Assembly (NCBI GenBank): GCA_029255685.2
Contig: CM055311.2
Location: forward strand, 60,725,048 to 60,789,047
Reading direction: 5' to 3'
Source: Silene conica
Lineage: Eukaryota > Streptophyta > Magnoliopsida > Caryophyllales > Caryophyllaceae
Length of the DNA stretch: 64,000 bases
Position 1 is the first letter of the stretch; the number at the start of each line of letters is the position of its first letter. The position numbers and the translations under genes were made by a program. Under the pieces are notes generated by a model. It was not told the DNA's origin. It saw only the letters and a program-made list of their open reading frames with translations, and did no database searches. Of the stretch, positions 21,563-32,900 are shown piece by piece.

Positions 21563-21640
21563 ACACGGCGGCAGAAACGAGATTTTTCAAAAACTTTTAA
21601 ATAAACTTATGAAAAACACAAAAGTAAAATTTTCATGGCC

Positions 21641-21654
21641 TGGCTCTGATACCA
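21641..21654 (-). other. Primer binding site of the nested copia
   Basis: The minus strand reads TGGTATCAGAGCCA two bases after the 5' LTR. This is the standard initiator-methionine-tRNA complement of plant copia elements. Confidence 0.93.
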
Positions 21655-21656
21655 CT

Positions 21657-22729
21657 TGTTGGAAATAAAGCATGTATTCACCCTAAACTTGCAGGATTAT
21701 AATGAAAAATACAGTTGTGTTTATAGTCATAAGATTAAAAAGGATAAGAAAAAGAATTCAACCTTTGGTCCTTTGTGCTTATGGCCTAAGAACAGGAATT
21801 AATGCAAATTCCCTCCTATAACTTGCACCCAAGACTTAGTTTGAGACGTGGCCGCGTGTGCTAGAAATCCTCTCCAATTGCCTTGCAATATAGGGAGAGC
21901 CCCTGAGGTTTTAGATGTGAGATCTGAGGTTTTGGGAGAAGAATGCTCTCAAACCCTAATTTTACCTTGAGATTTATTAAACAGTGCAACAAGAGTATTT
22001 GATATAAGGAGAAGGACTCTCCTTATATACTACACTTGGCCGGCCGAAATTGATGTCGGGTAGGAGTGGGCTTTCCACTCTTACCTTATTCTAATGCGTG
22101 ATTCGACCCAATTAGCTTTAAGTTGTTCGCGGGTTTTATTTATAAATCGTAACATGTTATCAGATATTAATACAGTCGATATATTAATAATGGTCTGACA
22201 AAATACGATATTGTATAATTATCCAAATTAATATAGCTTTTTATATTAATACGCGAATACAATATTTAATTAAATATAACCGTTTATATTTAATTTACGA
22301 ATTAATCATGTAATCCGTATTAGCTAAAATTATTTAATCCGTATTAAATAATAATCTCAACATCTTATTGACTAATTTAATAGTCAATACCTCTGACTAA
22401 CCGTTTAGTCATATCCGCCAAAATGTGACTGTATTTTCATACCTTCACATCTCTCAAACGTGTCCTATAGGTGTGACGTATAGGGACCAGTTGACCACCG
22501 CCATCCGTATGACAATAACGTCAAACTTATCTAGCAAGCCAACCGTTATTGATAAACGTGGATCAACTGGTAATAATACAGAAGTATGCCCTTGTGATCC
22601 TTAAAGAGATTTAATAAGTCATTGTACTTAATTGTCAAGGACACCAGCCCCAACAATCTCCCACTTGTCCGTACAAGGGTATGTTCAATGACGTTATCAC
22701 ACTACATGTGGAGGACACAATCTCCAACA
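21657..22729 (-). repeat. 5' LTR of the nested copia
   Basis: Direct repeat of 14076-15148, same length. Differences noted: the second base after TGT, two positions in the ATATAACTGTTTATAT stretch, GGCAAA/GCCAAA, and TTCG/TCCG near the inner junction. The minus-strand TATA box is at 22022-22029. Confidence 0.95.
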
Positions 22730-22734
22730 GTAAT

Positions 22735-23602
22735 ATCACCATGGCCATTCATGAAGTGGGGAATGGATATCGTGGGACCCCTACCAAGGGCACCAGGAAA
22801 CAAGACTTACATGCTAGCACTAACAGACTACTTTTCTAAGTGGTTAGAGGCAGAATCCTTCCCCCAAGTCATAGAAAATCAGGTGATATCCTTCCTCAAA
22901 CGTAATATAATCTGTAGGTTTGGAATACCTTCTGAAATTGTATGTGATAATGGTTCTCAGTTCATATCCAACAAGACAGAGGCATTTTGTGCTGGCTGGA
23001 ACATCACGTTACTAAAGGCTGCTCCCAGGTACCCCCAGACCAATGGTCAGGCTGAATCTAGCAACCGAATTGTCATGGACAACTTAAAGAGAAGGCTGGA
23101 AGAAGCAGGGGCCAAGTGGGCAGAAGAGCTGCCCCTCGTCCTGTGGTCAGATAGAACAATGCCAAAAGTTGCAACAGGCCAAACACCCTTCAGCTTGGTG
23201 TTTGGAGCTGAAGTAGTAATTCCTTCAGAAGTCAGGATCCCAACACAAAGATACGGATGCCTGACAGAAGAGCGTAACCAGACGGAAATGGCCAGCAGCC
23301 TGGATACCATAGATGAACTCAGAGCAAGTGCTCAAATCAGAATAGCATCATACAAGCAGATGGTAGCACGAGCATACAACAAAAACGTCAAGATCAGGAC
23401 CCTGCAGGTGGGGGATCTTGTTCTCAGGAAGGTCTTCCAGAACACCAAGAACCACCAAGCAGGAAAGTTCGTGTATAATTGGGAAGGACCATACCAAGTA
23501 GAGAGTACAACTGGAAGTGGCTCCTACAGGCTCATGGACATGAATGGAAAAATGGTACCCATGCCATGGAACATCTTGCACTTGAAAAAATATCTCATCT
23601 AA
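22735..23602 (+). pseudogene. Tat-type gypsy integrase core and C-terminus
   Basis: Continuation of the frame that stops at 14075. The DDE core is intact: GMDIVGPLP for the first Asp, IVCDNGSQF for the second, TNGQAESSNR for the Glu. A C-terminal domain with GDLVLRKVFQNT and WEGPYQV ends in LHLKKYLI at the stop at 23600-23602. Integrase would insert the cDNA into the host chromosome. Separated from its zinc finger by 8.65 kb of copia DNA. Confidence 0.88.
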
Positions 23603-24199
23603 AAGCTGGAAAAGACACCACGGTCAGCAACCTGAATCTTCAGGTTCTAGGATTCTTTTGCTATTTATGTTATTTTCTTACTTCTTTTAACGTCAAGCTA
23701 GAGTCTTGACAGATATCTTTTGAACATTTTGTAAGAAACCCCACGGGTTATCTTGAATATAACTTCGGTATGATTCAGTCAAGCAATTCTTGTTGAAACA
23801 TTATCAAAACTAATACGTGTGAATGTGGCGAAGTATAAACAAGCTGGGATACAATCACCCACAATACTAAGCACCCGCGTAAAAGTCTGGAAGACTCCTA
23901 ACTAAGGGAACCAGCATATACACTTGGCCATTTAAACAAACAAAAGCATGCATACAAAACACCAAAAAAGACAAGCATATGAACTAAGGACCCAAGAAAA
24001 CCCTGGAGCCAGAAATATTCTTACGCACCCCCAGGTGCTCCGCCAGCCGAAAAAAGGCTGGAATAAAGAGTTTTTACAAAATACGCCCAAAAACTAAGGG
24101 CCCCAAAAGATGAGTGTTTAACTGGACCCACCCGGGTCCAGGAGGAACGAAAAAAAAAACAACACGCCACACAGGGCCCAGAAAACAACAAACTAACAA
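23603..24199. other. Tat post-pol spacer
   Basis: Non-coding DNA between the integrase stop and the antisense gene's stop. No domain similarity seen. Confidence 0.5.
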
Positions 24200-26213
24200 C
24201 TACGCAATAGCATGCTTGGTCACGGAGGAGGAATCGCCAGCTGCACCAGTTCCGCCTTGGTCGTCCTTTGCTGGGGGAGGAGTCGCAGGAATCGCTTCTT
24301 CCTGAGCAGGGGAAGATCCAGCAAGAACAGGACTGTTAATCTCCGGAGCACCCTCTTCCTCACAATCAGAGAGCACACCAAGATCAGGCTTTACTGGAAA
24401 AGTAGCCTCCAGGAGGCGCTCTTCCTCTGCCACATCCCATTCCAGGTGCTTGTTCTCCAGCACCTCCTTCATGCATTCTACTCTGGCTGCCCAGTGGGTA
24501 TAAGGAACAATGTCAGACAGCACGCCAGAGAGGGACTTCTTCTTCTCCTGCAGGACAACAATCTCTGCATCAGCAGCCTCCTTGGCCTCCTTCCATCTCT
24601 TTACATCAGAGGCAAGGGCATCTTTAGCATCCAAGATTATCGCCATCTGCTCCTCAAAATCCTTTTCCTTCGCCTTAGCCGCCTCCAACCTTTGGTTCCC
24701 CCGAGCCTTCTCCGCTTCCAGCCTCCTGGTCATCAAATTCAGCTCAGCCTTCAAAGAAGTTACTTCCCTTTCGGATTCCGGCAGGCGATCAATCTCAACC
24801 AACAACATCTGTAAAGTCTGCAGGAATAAAAGGATGAAAGATGGAAAACAAGAAGAACTTTGGTACAAAGGCAAGAAGAAAAGGCATACCGCAAACGCCT
24901 GCTCAGCAGCATCCTCCAACAACTCCCTGGTGGGCCTGGGACGAAGGTACGTCCTCACGCCAGGAAGCAACGCTCTCTTCAAAGTTGGCCAGCAAGGCAC
25001 TCATGCAGTACACCCAAACCCAACAGGCAATATGATAATATCCTCATGAAGGTCAAACATCACGTCATTCACCTCATCCACAGCTCCAGCACGCTCGACC
25101 CTAGAACCCGATCCTCCAGCCCCGGATCCAGATGGCTCCCTCTTAATCAAAGAGGAAGGGGTCCTAGTCTGCGTAGGAGGACCCAATGGAGGCAAGGAAG
25201 ATATGGGAGCAGCAAGAATAGTCACATCATCAGAGGAAGAAGAAGGCTCCAACCGCTTGGCAGAGGCCTCAACACCAACCGCCTCCGCCTTCCTCTTGGA
25301 AGGAGCCCGAAGTCCACCCGCTACGGTCTTTTTCCTCCTCTGGGCCATCATCATGGCCGGGGTCATCACGGGTCTGGTCGAATCTACAAAATTGGCAGCA
25401 AGAGTAAGAGAAGGAGAGAAATAAGAACCGACTCAGCAAAACATGAGCTAAAAAAGAATTACCAGTAGACACCTCCCTCTCCTCCTCCAAAGTAGTGTAA
25501 CCAAATAAGAAATTGAAAGAACGGTATGCGGGTTCCAAACCGAACAACTTTGTTAGGGATCCTTCCTCGTCAGCAGCATGAGGTATCTTGGGCAGATCTG
25601 CAAGAGAAAAGCAGTAACATGGTGAGCAACAAAAAGAATCAACAAGGCAACCAAAGTAAGTACCCGTTGAAGCCCTCCACTGGGTATAGATGTAGTCATG
25701 TGGATGGGGCAGTGTCGCTACTTCCACAAAGATAAAACTCCGAAACCAGTCAACATCCTTGGGTTTCGGAGGGAAGATTATGCAGTGTTCATCGCTTTTA
25801 TAAGCCCGGATCGTGAACTAACCATGACCCAAGGCCCGCACGACAAAGAGGTGAGCGAAATCGCCCATTGTAATTCCCATATCAAACTTTTCGTTTATCT
25901 TGCTTAACGACAGGATGGTCCGCCAAGCGTAAGGGTTAACTTGACACATAGGAAGTTTGTTGGTATGAAGAAATTCTTGCACTAAGTCTGGAAAAGGGAA
26001 CCTCAGACCCAGCGAGAAAGGGTAGAGGTACATGCAAGTCCATACGGGACAGCAGAAGTCAGCCTTCTGGCCGGCCGTTGGAACATGGATATTCACCCCA
26101 TCGTCAAAATGGAACTGCCCTCTAATAGCGGTTATGTCGGAGGGTTTAAAAATAGAGTCACAGGAATGCAGAGAGGAAAGGAGACCTTGGGAGGGGAAGA
26201 GGTCGTCACTCAT
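24200..26213 (-). pseudogene. Antisense intron-containing gene in the Tat element's 3' region
   Basis: A spliced model on the strand opposite gag-pol can be read from an ATG at 26213. Exon 1 (26213-25664) contains FPFPDLVQEFLH...NPYAWRTILSLSKI, like the Pfam family called putative gypsy-type transposon (PF04195) and the antisense ORFs known from Tat/Retand/Ogre elements. Candidate GT-AG introns are 25663-25598 (66 bp) and 25462-25384 (79 bp), both keeping frame, and a third near 24875-24820 (GTATGCC...TTCCTGCAG). The C-terminal exon to 24200 is a charged coiled coil (ESEREVTSLKAEL onward) with an acidic Pro/Ala-rich tail. An in-frame TAG near 25815 and frameshifts near 25010-24940 make it a pseudogene. 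Function is not established. Confidence 0.72.
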
Positions 26214-26530
26214 AATTACCAGAGGAAGAAAAATTGAAGAAAGAGCGAAGATAATACCTGAAGAAGCGAGCAACGAACAAAAGGAAGTCGGAAAGGAAGT
26301 CGGAAAGGAAGTCGGAAAAAGAGAGGGAAAGATGAAGGGAGTTCTGAAAAGTGGTTTGGGAAGTTGTGGAAAAATGGTTCAGGAATTAAAGGGGATTAAG
26401 TAGGGTGGTTAGGATTAAATGAGGGGAGGGATATGAACAGTTATTAAAGGGAACGATAATCGAAGCAAGACGAAAACGAGCGTAACTGAAATTCCCGCGC
26501 AAGCAAACTTACACGAGAATTGAGGGCTAA

Positions 26531-27106
26531 TGTTGGGCCCCAAAATAAGCATTATTTGGCCCACGACACGTGGCGGCAGGGCATTGGAAGATCGCGGAGC
26601 ACACGGATTGAAGGGGAGAACAGATCTCAGCCCCATACTCATTGTCAAGAAGAAACACACATGTGAGGTGTGTTTAAGAAGCCAAGCAGCCCAACTTAAT
26701 GAGGGAAAATTATCAAGTCCGAAGGGTGATGAGAAGGTGTGGTCAGCAAAAAACGGCTACCTTGGGCCCAGCAGTCTATACCCAACGGACCCTTGTACTT
26801 TCACCTACTATAAATATGGAAGCTCATTTATTGCAAAAAACCAACCCATACCCGACCTAGAAAGAGACCACTTAGGAAGAACCCCCTACACTCCAGCAGG
26901 AATACCCACTTAACCTGTAAAACCTATTGCATTTCAGCAAGAACACTTATGTAATTTTGTAAGAATCGTTCCTTTGAATAAGAATAAAATCATCCTTTCC
27001 AATTGTTTCTCTTACTTTGCAATTCACTAAGCATAATCAATCATTTCTTCTACATAAGATCACTATAACCTTGCATAAACAACCTTGGTAATTTTCGACC
27101 AACACA
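26531..27106 (+). repeat. 3' LTR of the Tat-type gypsy
   Basis: Second copy of the LTR, ending CCAACACA. TATA box at about 26809-26816. The preceding GAGAATTGAGGGCTAA is the likely polypurine tract. Confidence 0.93.
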
Positions 27107-27149
27107 TAGGTTACACAACCATTAATACACCAATCACTAAACCGTGGGT

Positions 27150-27348
27150 CTTGTTTCAAACCACCATTTTGGACTGAAATAATAAGACGGGATTTTGTAA
27201 CTATTTTACCGCCAAATGTAACCATTATTTACAAACAAGTTAGCATAAGCTGTAACATTGACCATACTATCGTGGTTATATTTGGCTGTAAAATGGTTAC
27301 AAAATATCGTCTTATTATTTCAGACCAAAAGTGACGGTCTGAAACAAG
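27150..27348. mobile_element. Foldback (hairpin) MITE
   Basis: Two arms of about 75 bases form an imperfect inverted repeat (left from CTTGTTTCAAACC, right ending GGTCTGAAACAAG) around a loop of about 48 bases. Both arms contain GAAATAATAAGAC or its complement. No coding capacity. Confidence 0.75.
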
Positions 27349-27767
27349 AATTTGTGATCACTAAATATGTCTATAGCCGACATCCACTACATGTACCAAA
27401 TTCCTTTGTTTTCTTTAATACGAGTAAAATTCAACCAGTCTCTCTTGTAAGTTGTAATAATTATATCATCATAAACTTGCGACGTGTCAAGTACACTATT
27501 CATATTAATAAATCAAACAAAAACAAAATATTATTTTCTAGGTACTTACTTTTGTCTTACTCTCTATATGATATTATTTGACTCGTCACAAACTTACGAT
27601 GGATATGTCTATCACAAATGAAAATTAAAAATTTTATGGTCCAAAATTATTTTTTATGAGATATGTGTTTTGTATGTTTCAAACTTATTTCTTTAATTTA
27701 ATTTTATTGTAGAAAAGAAAGAGAACCAACAATTAAAGACTAGGACAAACTATGTGTTATGTTAGTA

Positions 27768-28068
27768 CTCCCTCCTATTCAACATAACCTTTCTTATTTG
27801 GGGAAGGCACGGAGAATAAGGAGGAGATTATTAAATGGGAAAGTATTGGTGTGGGGTTGGGTAATTGGAGAGAGGGTATGTATTCTAGGGTAATTGTTGT
27901 GAGTAAGGTGATTAAAATAAGTATAAAGTATGAGTATGGTGGGTTATTGTGGTGGGGTGAGGTGATTAAAATATGTATAAAAAACTTTACTAAATAAGGA
28001 AATAGGGAATATATTTTGAATAGACGAAAAATGAAATAGGAAAGGTAGTTATGTTGAATAGGAGGGAG
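27768..28068. mobile_element. Stowaway-like MITE (301 bp)
   Basis: Terminal inverted repeats CTCCCTCCTATTCAACATAA and its complement at the right end, flanked by TA on both sides (27766-27767 and 28069-28070). The interior is non-coding. Confidence 0.85.
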
Positions 28069-28080
28069 TATGTTATTATA

Positions 28081-28289
28081 CTCCCTCTTATTTTGAATAA
28101 CATTTTCTATTTTTTTTCTATTCACAATATTTTTATTTTTTATTTTTGGGAAGGGTGTGTGATCCAAATTTAATTGTATAGTAGGATAGTGTATTTATGT
28201 GGTCTAAATTTAATTGTATAACGTGATAGTTTGTTTTCTTAATTTTTATGTCAAATTGAAGGAGAAAGTTTATGTAAAATAAGAGGGTG
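28081..28289. mobile_element. Stowaway-like MITE (209 bp)
   Basis: Begins CTCCCTCTTATTTTG and ends AAAATAAGAGGGTG with TA on both sides (28079-28080 and 28290-28291). It is 12 bases from the previous MITE, so the two are separate neighbouring insertions. Confidence 0.7.
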
Positions 28290-28291
28290 TA

Positions 28292-28686
28292 TATCACCGA
28301 AGGTCTTACTTGCGATCCTCACAAGCTTGTGTAACGTCTCACAACCTTTCTTCTGCTTGCAATCTCATTCGCTCTTTCACTTGGAGCTTGTGAAAGGTCA
28401 TCACAAATTTATGATAAAAGGTGTTCGTTACCAATCAAAATTTGTGATTATATATTTCAAAGTGAAATCACACAAAACCATTTAAATACCAAGTAGATTT
28501 GTTACCCGTGAAAATCACGTGTTATTGACTACATACTACCTTATTGCTATTGTATATGAAAACATATAATGGATACAATGTCATAGTTGATATCTTTTTC
28601 TATCATCCGGCTTAAAAATATAACGGATAGAATGTCATTAATTGCTATTGTATATGAAATTAGAAGAGACTTATGAAAGTTGTTAT
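28292..28686. other. Intergenic DNA
   Basis: No gene or repeat structure recognised. Confidence 0.5.
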
Positions 28687-29115
28687 CACTAGTAGAAAAA
28701 GTCTCATTGACATCGCTTATTTTATCCCATTTACATCACTTTTTGGCGATGTATCTGTGGGCGACATTTAGAGTATTTTTCTGTTTACATCCTTTCTAAA
28801 ACGGATGTAAATAGTATACCATTTACATCGGTTATAAGTGAAAAGCAATGTTAAAAGTATACCGTTGATATCGGTTATAAGTGAAAAACAATATTAATAG
28901 TATACCATTAACATCGGTTATAAGTCAAACCGATCTTAATAGTGTCTCAAATACATCGTTTTTGGTCTGAAATCGATGTAAATAGCATACTACTAACATC
29001 GGTTGTAAGTGAAAACCGATGTTAACGACATTTAATAACATCGGTTTTGGTGCGAAACTGATGTAAATATCAACCTTATTTACATCATTTATGGACTACA
29101 ACCGATGTAAATAGG
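28687..29115. mobile_element. CACTA element terminus with ACATCGGT subterminal repeats (partner end not found)
   Basis: CACTAGTAGAAAAAGTC begins at 28687. It is followed by about a dozen ACATCGGTT/AACCGATGT-type words in both orientations, the layout of a CACTA (En/Spm) terminal and subterminal region. The expected complementary end (ACTTTTTCTACTAGTG) was not found in the window. It is either beyond the window, deleted, or lost when later elements landed. Confidence 0.75.
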
Positions 29116-29309
29116 TATTTTTTTAATTTAAAAAAATTACATTTCAGGTGTGCAAAACACCGCAAATGAGAGCGACAATCATTTTAAAAAAAATTATATT
29201 CCCAAAACCCGTAATTTATAAATATACTCTAAATTATAATAAACTTGGTTTCAACATAAATTCTTAGATCGATACAAAAAAATACTTGTACAACCACTAG
29301 TACAAAATC

Positions 29310-29710
29310 CCCTATTGCGTCAGTTTTAGGCGACCTATTGCGTCGGTTATTGGTTGACGTATAACGGGGGGACGTTTATTGAAACGTCAGTTTTAAAACT
29401 GACGCAAAAGGTCATTATTTGCGTCAGTTCTTAACTAAAACCGACGCAAATACATTATCAAATACATCAGTTCCTGTATTAGAACCGACGCAAAAAGTGG
29501 CAGAACTGACGCAAATACATACCCTTTTGCGTCAGTTGTTCAAGAACTGATGTATTTAGTGCACCTTTTTACGTCAGTTGTTCTACAACTGATGTATTTG
29601 ATAAACTATTTTAGTGCCATGTAGAGTGTTATATGCGTCAGTTATGACTGGAACTGACTCTTTTACTCTTATTTTTAACGTCAGTTATTTCTTAGAACCG
29701 ACTCTTTTGC
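29310..29710. repeat. CACTA subterminal repeats, left
   Basis: At least ten GCGTCAGTT or AACTGACGC words in both orientations, the typical transposase-binding arrangement in CACTA elements. Confidence 0.8.
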
Positions 29711-29992
29711 TCATCTGTTTTTTAAAAAAATATAAAATTTCGCTACCGAAATTTCGGTAGCACCAACCCATAAAGTTGATTAACAAAAAAATTAAAATCA
29801 CCTGCATTAAGATATCCAACAAAAGGACATTACATTTCATTCGATCAATGTTCCAAATACAATCGAAAGTACAAATAATCCCACAAACGTCTTAGTCTTA
29901 CTAAGCTAATCTATCCTAAATGTTTTGTAATAAACTACAACGATATTTGCAATCTAAATTGTATCTACTTCACACAAGAAGTGCAGACAACA

Positions 29993-30112
29993 TCATTTTA
30001 CTCCATATTCCAAAACTAACAAAATAATTTTGTTGGCTCTTAGCTGAATCTCCGCAAGCTCCATACTGCAATCTTGGAAAGTCACTCTCCAGTCTTCATG
30101 TGCGCTATCTAT
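29993..30112 (-). pseudogene. Terminal-exon-like fragment of unrecognised origin
   Basis: After an acceptor-like TTGCAG, 39 codons read IDSAHEDWRVTFQDC... to a TGA at 29993-29995. This is the last coding-looking piece on the minus strand before the subterminal repeats. It does not continue the TPC1 sequence that precedes it, so it may come from a third captured gene or be the element's own 3' exon. Confidence 0.4.
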
Positions 30113-30235
30113 CTGCAATGATTAAAAGAGATAAAGACTTGAAAGTAGATCAGGCTAAAACAATGTTGAGGGAGTAAATTTATTCTCGAGAAGGTCAAAT
30201 AACTAATTAAGAATTTGAGAAGGTTAAAACCTCAC

Positions 30236-30882
30236 CAAAAACAAACTCTATGATTTGCCACACCTTCTGTGCTGAACTGTCTTCGACGTCAAGCTGCAAT
30301 TTTCCACAATTGTCTTATAGTCAATGGCATTCGATTTAAAGTGAAGAAATATAAACATCATAAGAACAATAGCACCCGTGTAAGATAAAGGTCAATTCAT
30401 ACTCCTGTCTCGATGTAATGATTACAGCTATTAGATTAATCACTATCATAACTGCAACAATGTTTCCAAATTTTGGACTGCGAACAAAACGCTTCAAGCT
30501 TTCCGAAAAAGGAGCATAATATATATCCCAGGACATGACTCAAAGCAAGATGGCTGAAAAAGAAAGAATAAGAGTGTAATAGTAAATTAACACTAAGCTA
30601 CGAATATAAAGAAAGAATCGTAATTAAAGATGTCCTTCAACTTACACAATCTACCTTTGAAAATTTAAGAGCAATGGCATGACATATATCATCATATTCT
30701 TCTGAATTAATCTGCCATATGAATGATGGAAAAAGAACCACGTGATTAGATAGAAACTTTCGCGTCAAACATCACCCTCGTATTTTTTCTAACCATGAGA
30801 AATGTTCTCTGCTTTTTACCTAGAGATCACCACTATCATCCAACTCTTCAAATATTAACCCAAAATCGTCACTTGCCATCTG
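30236..30882 (-). pseudogene. TPC1: Captured TPC1 (two-pore channel) exon series
   Basis: Four pieces in the native order of plant TPC1, the vacuolar Ca2+-regulated cation channel, with introns kept. First, 30882-30820: DDFGLIFEELDDSGDL, an EF-hand. Second, 30711-30655: INSEEYDDICHAIALKFSK, the next EF-hand part. Third, about 30545-30405: SLKRFVRSPKFG, then a hydrophobic segment like the first helix of the second channel repeat. Fourth, 30293-30236: LDVEDSSAQKVWQ, ending FVFG. GT-AG borders are visible at 30711, 30655, 30293 and 30236. The first piece ends in TAG where a Lys codon would be expected, so the fragment is not a working channel. Identification rests on recall of plant TPC1. Confidence 0.75.
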
Positions 30883-31522
30883 TGGTAATATCCTGCAGAT
30901 AGCACCATAGTTCATAATGATTTTAGCATGGAAAGCTCAGTGCACCAATATCCAGAAGGAATTCACAAATGCAGATAGTTTAGGAAGTTCCAAAAGGATT
31001 TCAATATAGCAACATTAAGCCAACAAAAACTCTAATATACCACCAAGGTTTAAAAAACAAACTATTACAGAGATTGACTGAGAATTGCTAACCTTTGCTA
31101 AACTATTAAAGCAAATGTGAGAGTGAAAGAGGTACAGTTGTTAGACCAATGGTTTGGGACAGCACGGACGAAAAATTACAACAAGAAATAATCTGAATAT
31201 AGTTTAGGTCATTAAATCATAACAAACTATAGACACTGAGACTCAACAAATGCAGCAAATTAAAAGTGAATGGAGAAAACTGTTACTCCTACATATAAAA
31301 GGGACACGCCTTTGAAACACCATTCAGTAAAAGAGAGGAAAAATAGAGAGACTTACTGTTATTGTACTCCGTGTGTTCCAACCCGGAAAGTACATGATTA
31401 TGTACATGATAAAGTTATTGCGTTACTGTTTACCTAATATAGAGACTTCAATTTTAAATCACTCTTATATTTAAGAAAACACAAATTTAGAAATTTGTAA
31501 GCTTTGTAAATTTGGAACCTAC

Positions 31523-32560
31523 CTCGGCTGTAGTACCAATAGTTGCAGACCTTAGTCTTCTAGTCTCAAAATCCTTGTAAACAAGAACCTGCACAATTCA
31601 TACAGAAAAGAATCATTTGTGTACAATCATTTGGACTATTAGGAATCCAAGTATCAAACAGAACAAATTTTCAAGGAAGGTAATTGCCTAATTGACTATT
31701 AAAAGCAAGAATAATCAACTGCCTAACTTCCTACTTCATGGATATATCAAGTGTCCAACACGACATTGAAGGATGAGATGGCTAAGTAACCCATACCTGA
31801 GCATTTTCCATCTGACACCTCTAAAATCAGTGATAGAGAGGGAAATTGGTGTGACATAATAAAATTAGAGACTTCTAACTTAAGCATTTAGTGTGTGTTT
31901 TTTAGAGTTTGGTCCATACATCTCAAAAATCTCTAAAATTCAGTTTGAAAGAGCTCAAGACCTTTCAAAGTTATGATAAAAAAATTGTTTTAAGGACATA
32001 CAACCCACTCGTATCCTCATTTTTAAGACAGCCCTGTAGTCAAGCCTATTTCCATTCCAACTAAAAAAGAGTAATCATAGAGAACGACAAGAATGCAGAC
32101 ATGATACATAACTAGTAAGGCATACCATCGCAGGCAAAACCAAACCAAAGCTCCACAATGAAGAAAATAAGTCCTAGCCCCTTTTCTAATTGATACAAAA
32201 ATAAAAAGAAAGAAAATAAAACATGCAGGGGGACACGAGAATACTTAACAATATTAAGACTATCGAGTTTGAGGAAAAGGAAAAAAGATTAGCACATGAT
32301 AAACGAGAGAACCTTCAAGATAAAAAAGAGGGATAATCAAAATGGGGTCGTTGTCCACTGAACTCATCCGACGATGTTGAGTGTCTTCCACATCTGAAAA
32401 ATTAAACTTCCTTTATTAACAATTCAGTTTGCATTATCAGAAGAAAATAACATGTGGTAGAGGATTAGCATGCCTACTAACCAAATAGTTATGCAAAGAA
32501 GCCAAACAGGTATCGAATGTGAATTCACCCATTGAACCATTAGCACGCTCACTTGAACAA
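31523..32560 (-). pseudogene. Captured cereblon/LON-domain protein exon series
   Basis: Three exon-like pieces on the minus strand. About 32560-32482: FTFDTCLASLHNYL. 32393-32313, flanked by TTTCAG and GGTTCT: DVEDTQHRRMSS then IIPLFYLEG. 31588-31523, flanked by GTGCAG and GTAGGT: FETRRLRSATIGTTAE. In this order they match the N-terminal LON domain of plant cereblon-like (CRBN, LON and CULT domain) proteins as I recall them. Cereblon is a substrate receptor of CUL4 ubiquitin ligases. Only the N-terminal part is present and the frame between the first two pieces appears broken. Confidence 0.65.
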
Positions 32561-32649
32561 AAGAAGAACATGAAACACAGAAGATTAGGTTAGAGATTAG
32601 TGATAGAAGGCCACAAGTGTACAAACACAAACTGAAAGGGAGTATAATG

Positions 32650-32900
32650 CAGAGTGAAATATAAACTTGCTACAGGTTATACAGATGGCTGTTGGACTGT
32701 CCAAACCTTAGGGTAAGCCACTACTGGCTGCTACGATTGGCTCAGATCTGCTGGAACTCTTGTAGTGTGGTACAATGTTGTCTGGAATGAATGGGTGTTA
32801 CCTAAACATCAATTCATGGTGTTGCCTCTATCAACAGGCTGCAAAATGCAAAACACACTTGTTTTTTGAATGAGTTTACAGCAAGCAGGTGTTGGCATGG
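32650..32900 (+). pseudogene. LINE fragment (zf-RVT region)
   Basis: Plus-strand translation gives YDWLRSAGT, then WNEWVLPKHQFM, the signature of the zinc-binding reverse-transcriptase C-terminal region (zf-RVT) of plant LINEs, with stops and frameshifts. It lies within the CACTA element. Confidence 0.6.

Larger units (their letters stand above)
14076..22729 (-). mobile_element. Nested Ty1/copia retrotransposon, 8.65 kb, nearly intact
   Basis: LTRs of 1073 bp each (14076-15148 and 21657-22729) differ at about five positions by eye. The duplication GTAAT is at 14071-14075 and 22730-22734. A perfect initiator-Met primer site lies at 21641-21654, and a single polyprotein of about 1343 codons on the minus strand (19968 to 15937) is broken by one stop. 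The insertion is in the integrase frame of the gypsy element. A single polyprotein with long LTRs suggests the Tork/Angela-type side of copia; the lineage is inference. Confidence 0.95.
8461..27106 (+). mobile_element. Ty3/gypsy retrotransposon of Tat type, 18.6 kb including a nested copia
   Basis: LTRs of 578 bp (8461-9038) and 576 bp (26531-27106) enclose, on the plus strand, gag-protease-RT-RNase H-integrase order, and then about 2.9 kb of post-pol DNA containing an antisense gene. The gag type, the archaeal-like RNase H and the antisense ORF fit the Tat clade (Retand/Ogre relatives). Flanks share TAGG (8457-8460 and 27107-27110); a full 5-bp duplication would require shifting the right edge by one base. 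The coding region is interrupted by a copia element at 14076-22729 and by point lesions. Confidence 0.93.

Noticed and set aside
24212..25468. Several overlapping plus-strand frames of 60-200 codons
   Set aside because: They are antisense shadows of the Tat antisense gene and lack any recognisable domain.
27258..27581. 107-codon plus-strand open frame
   Set aside because: It overlaps the arm of the foldback MITE and AT-rich flank, with no domain.
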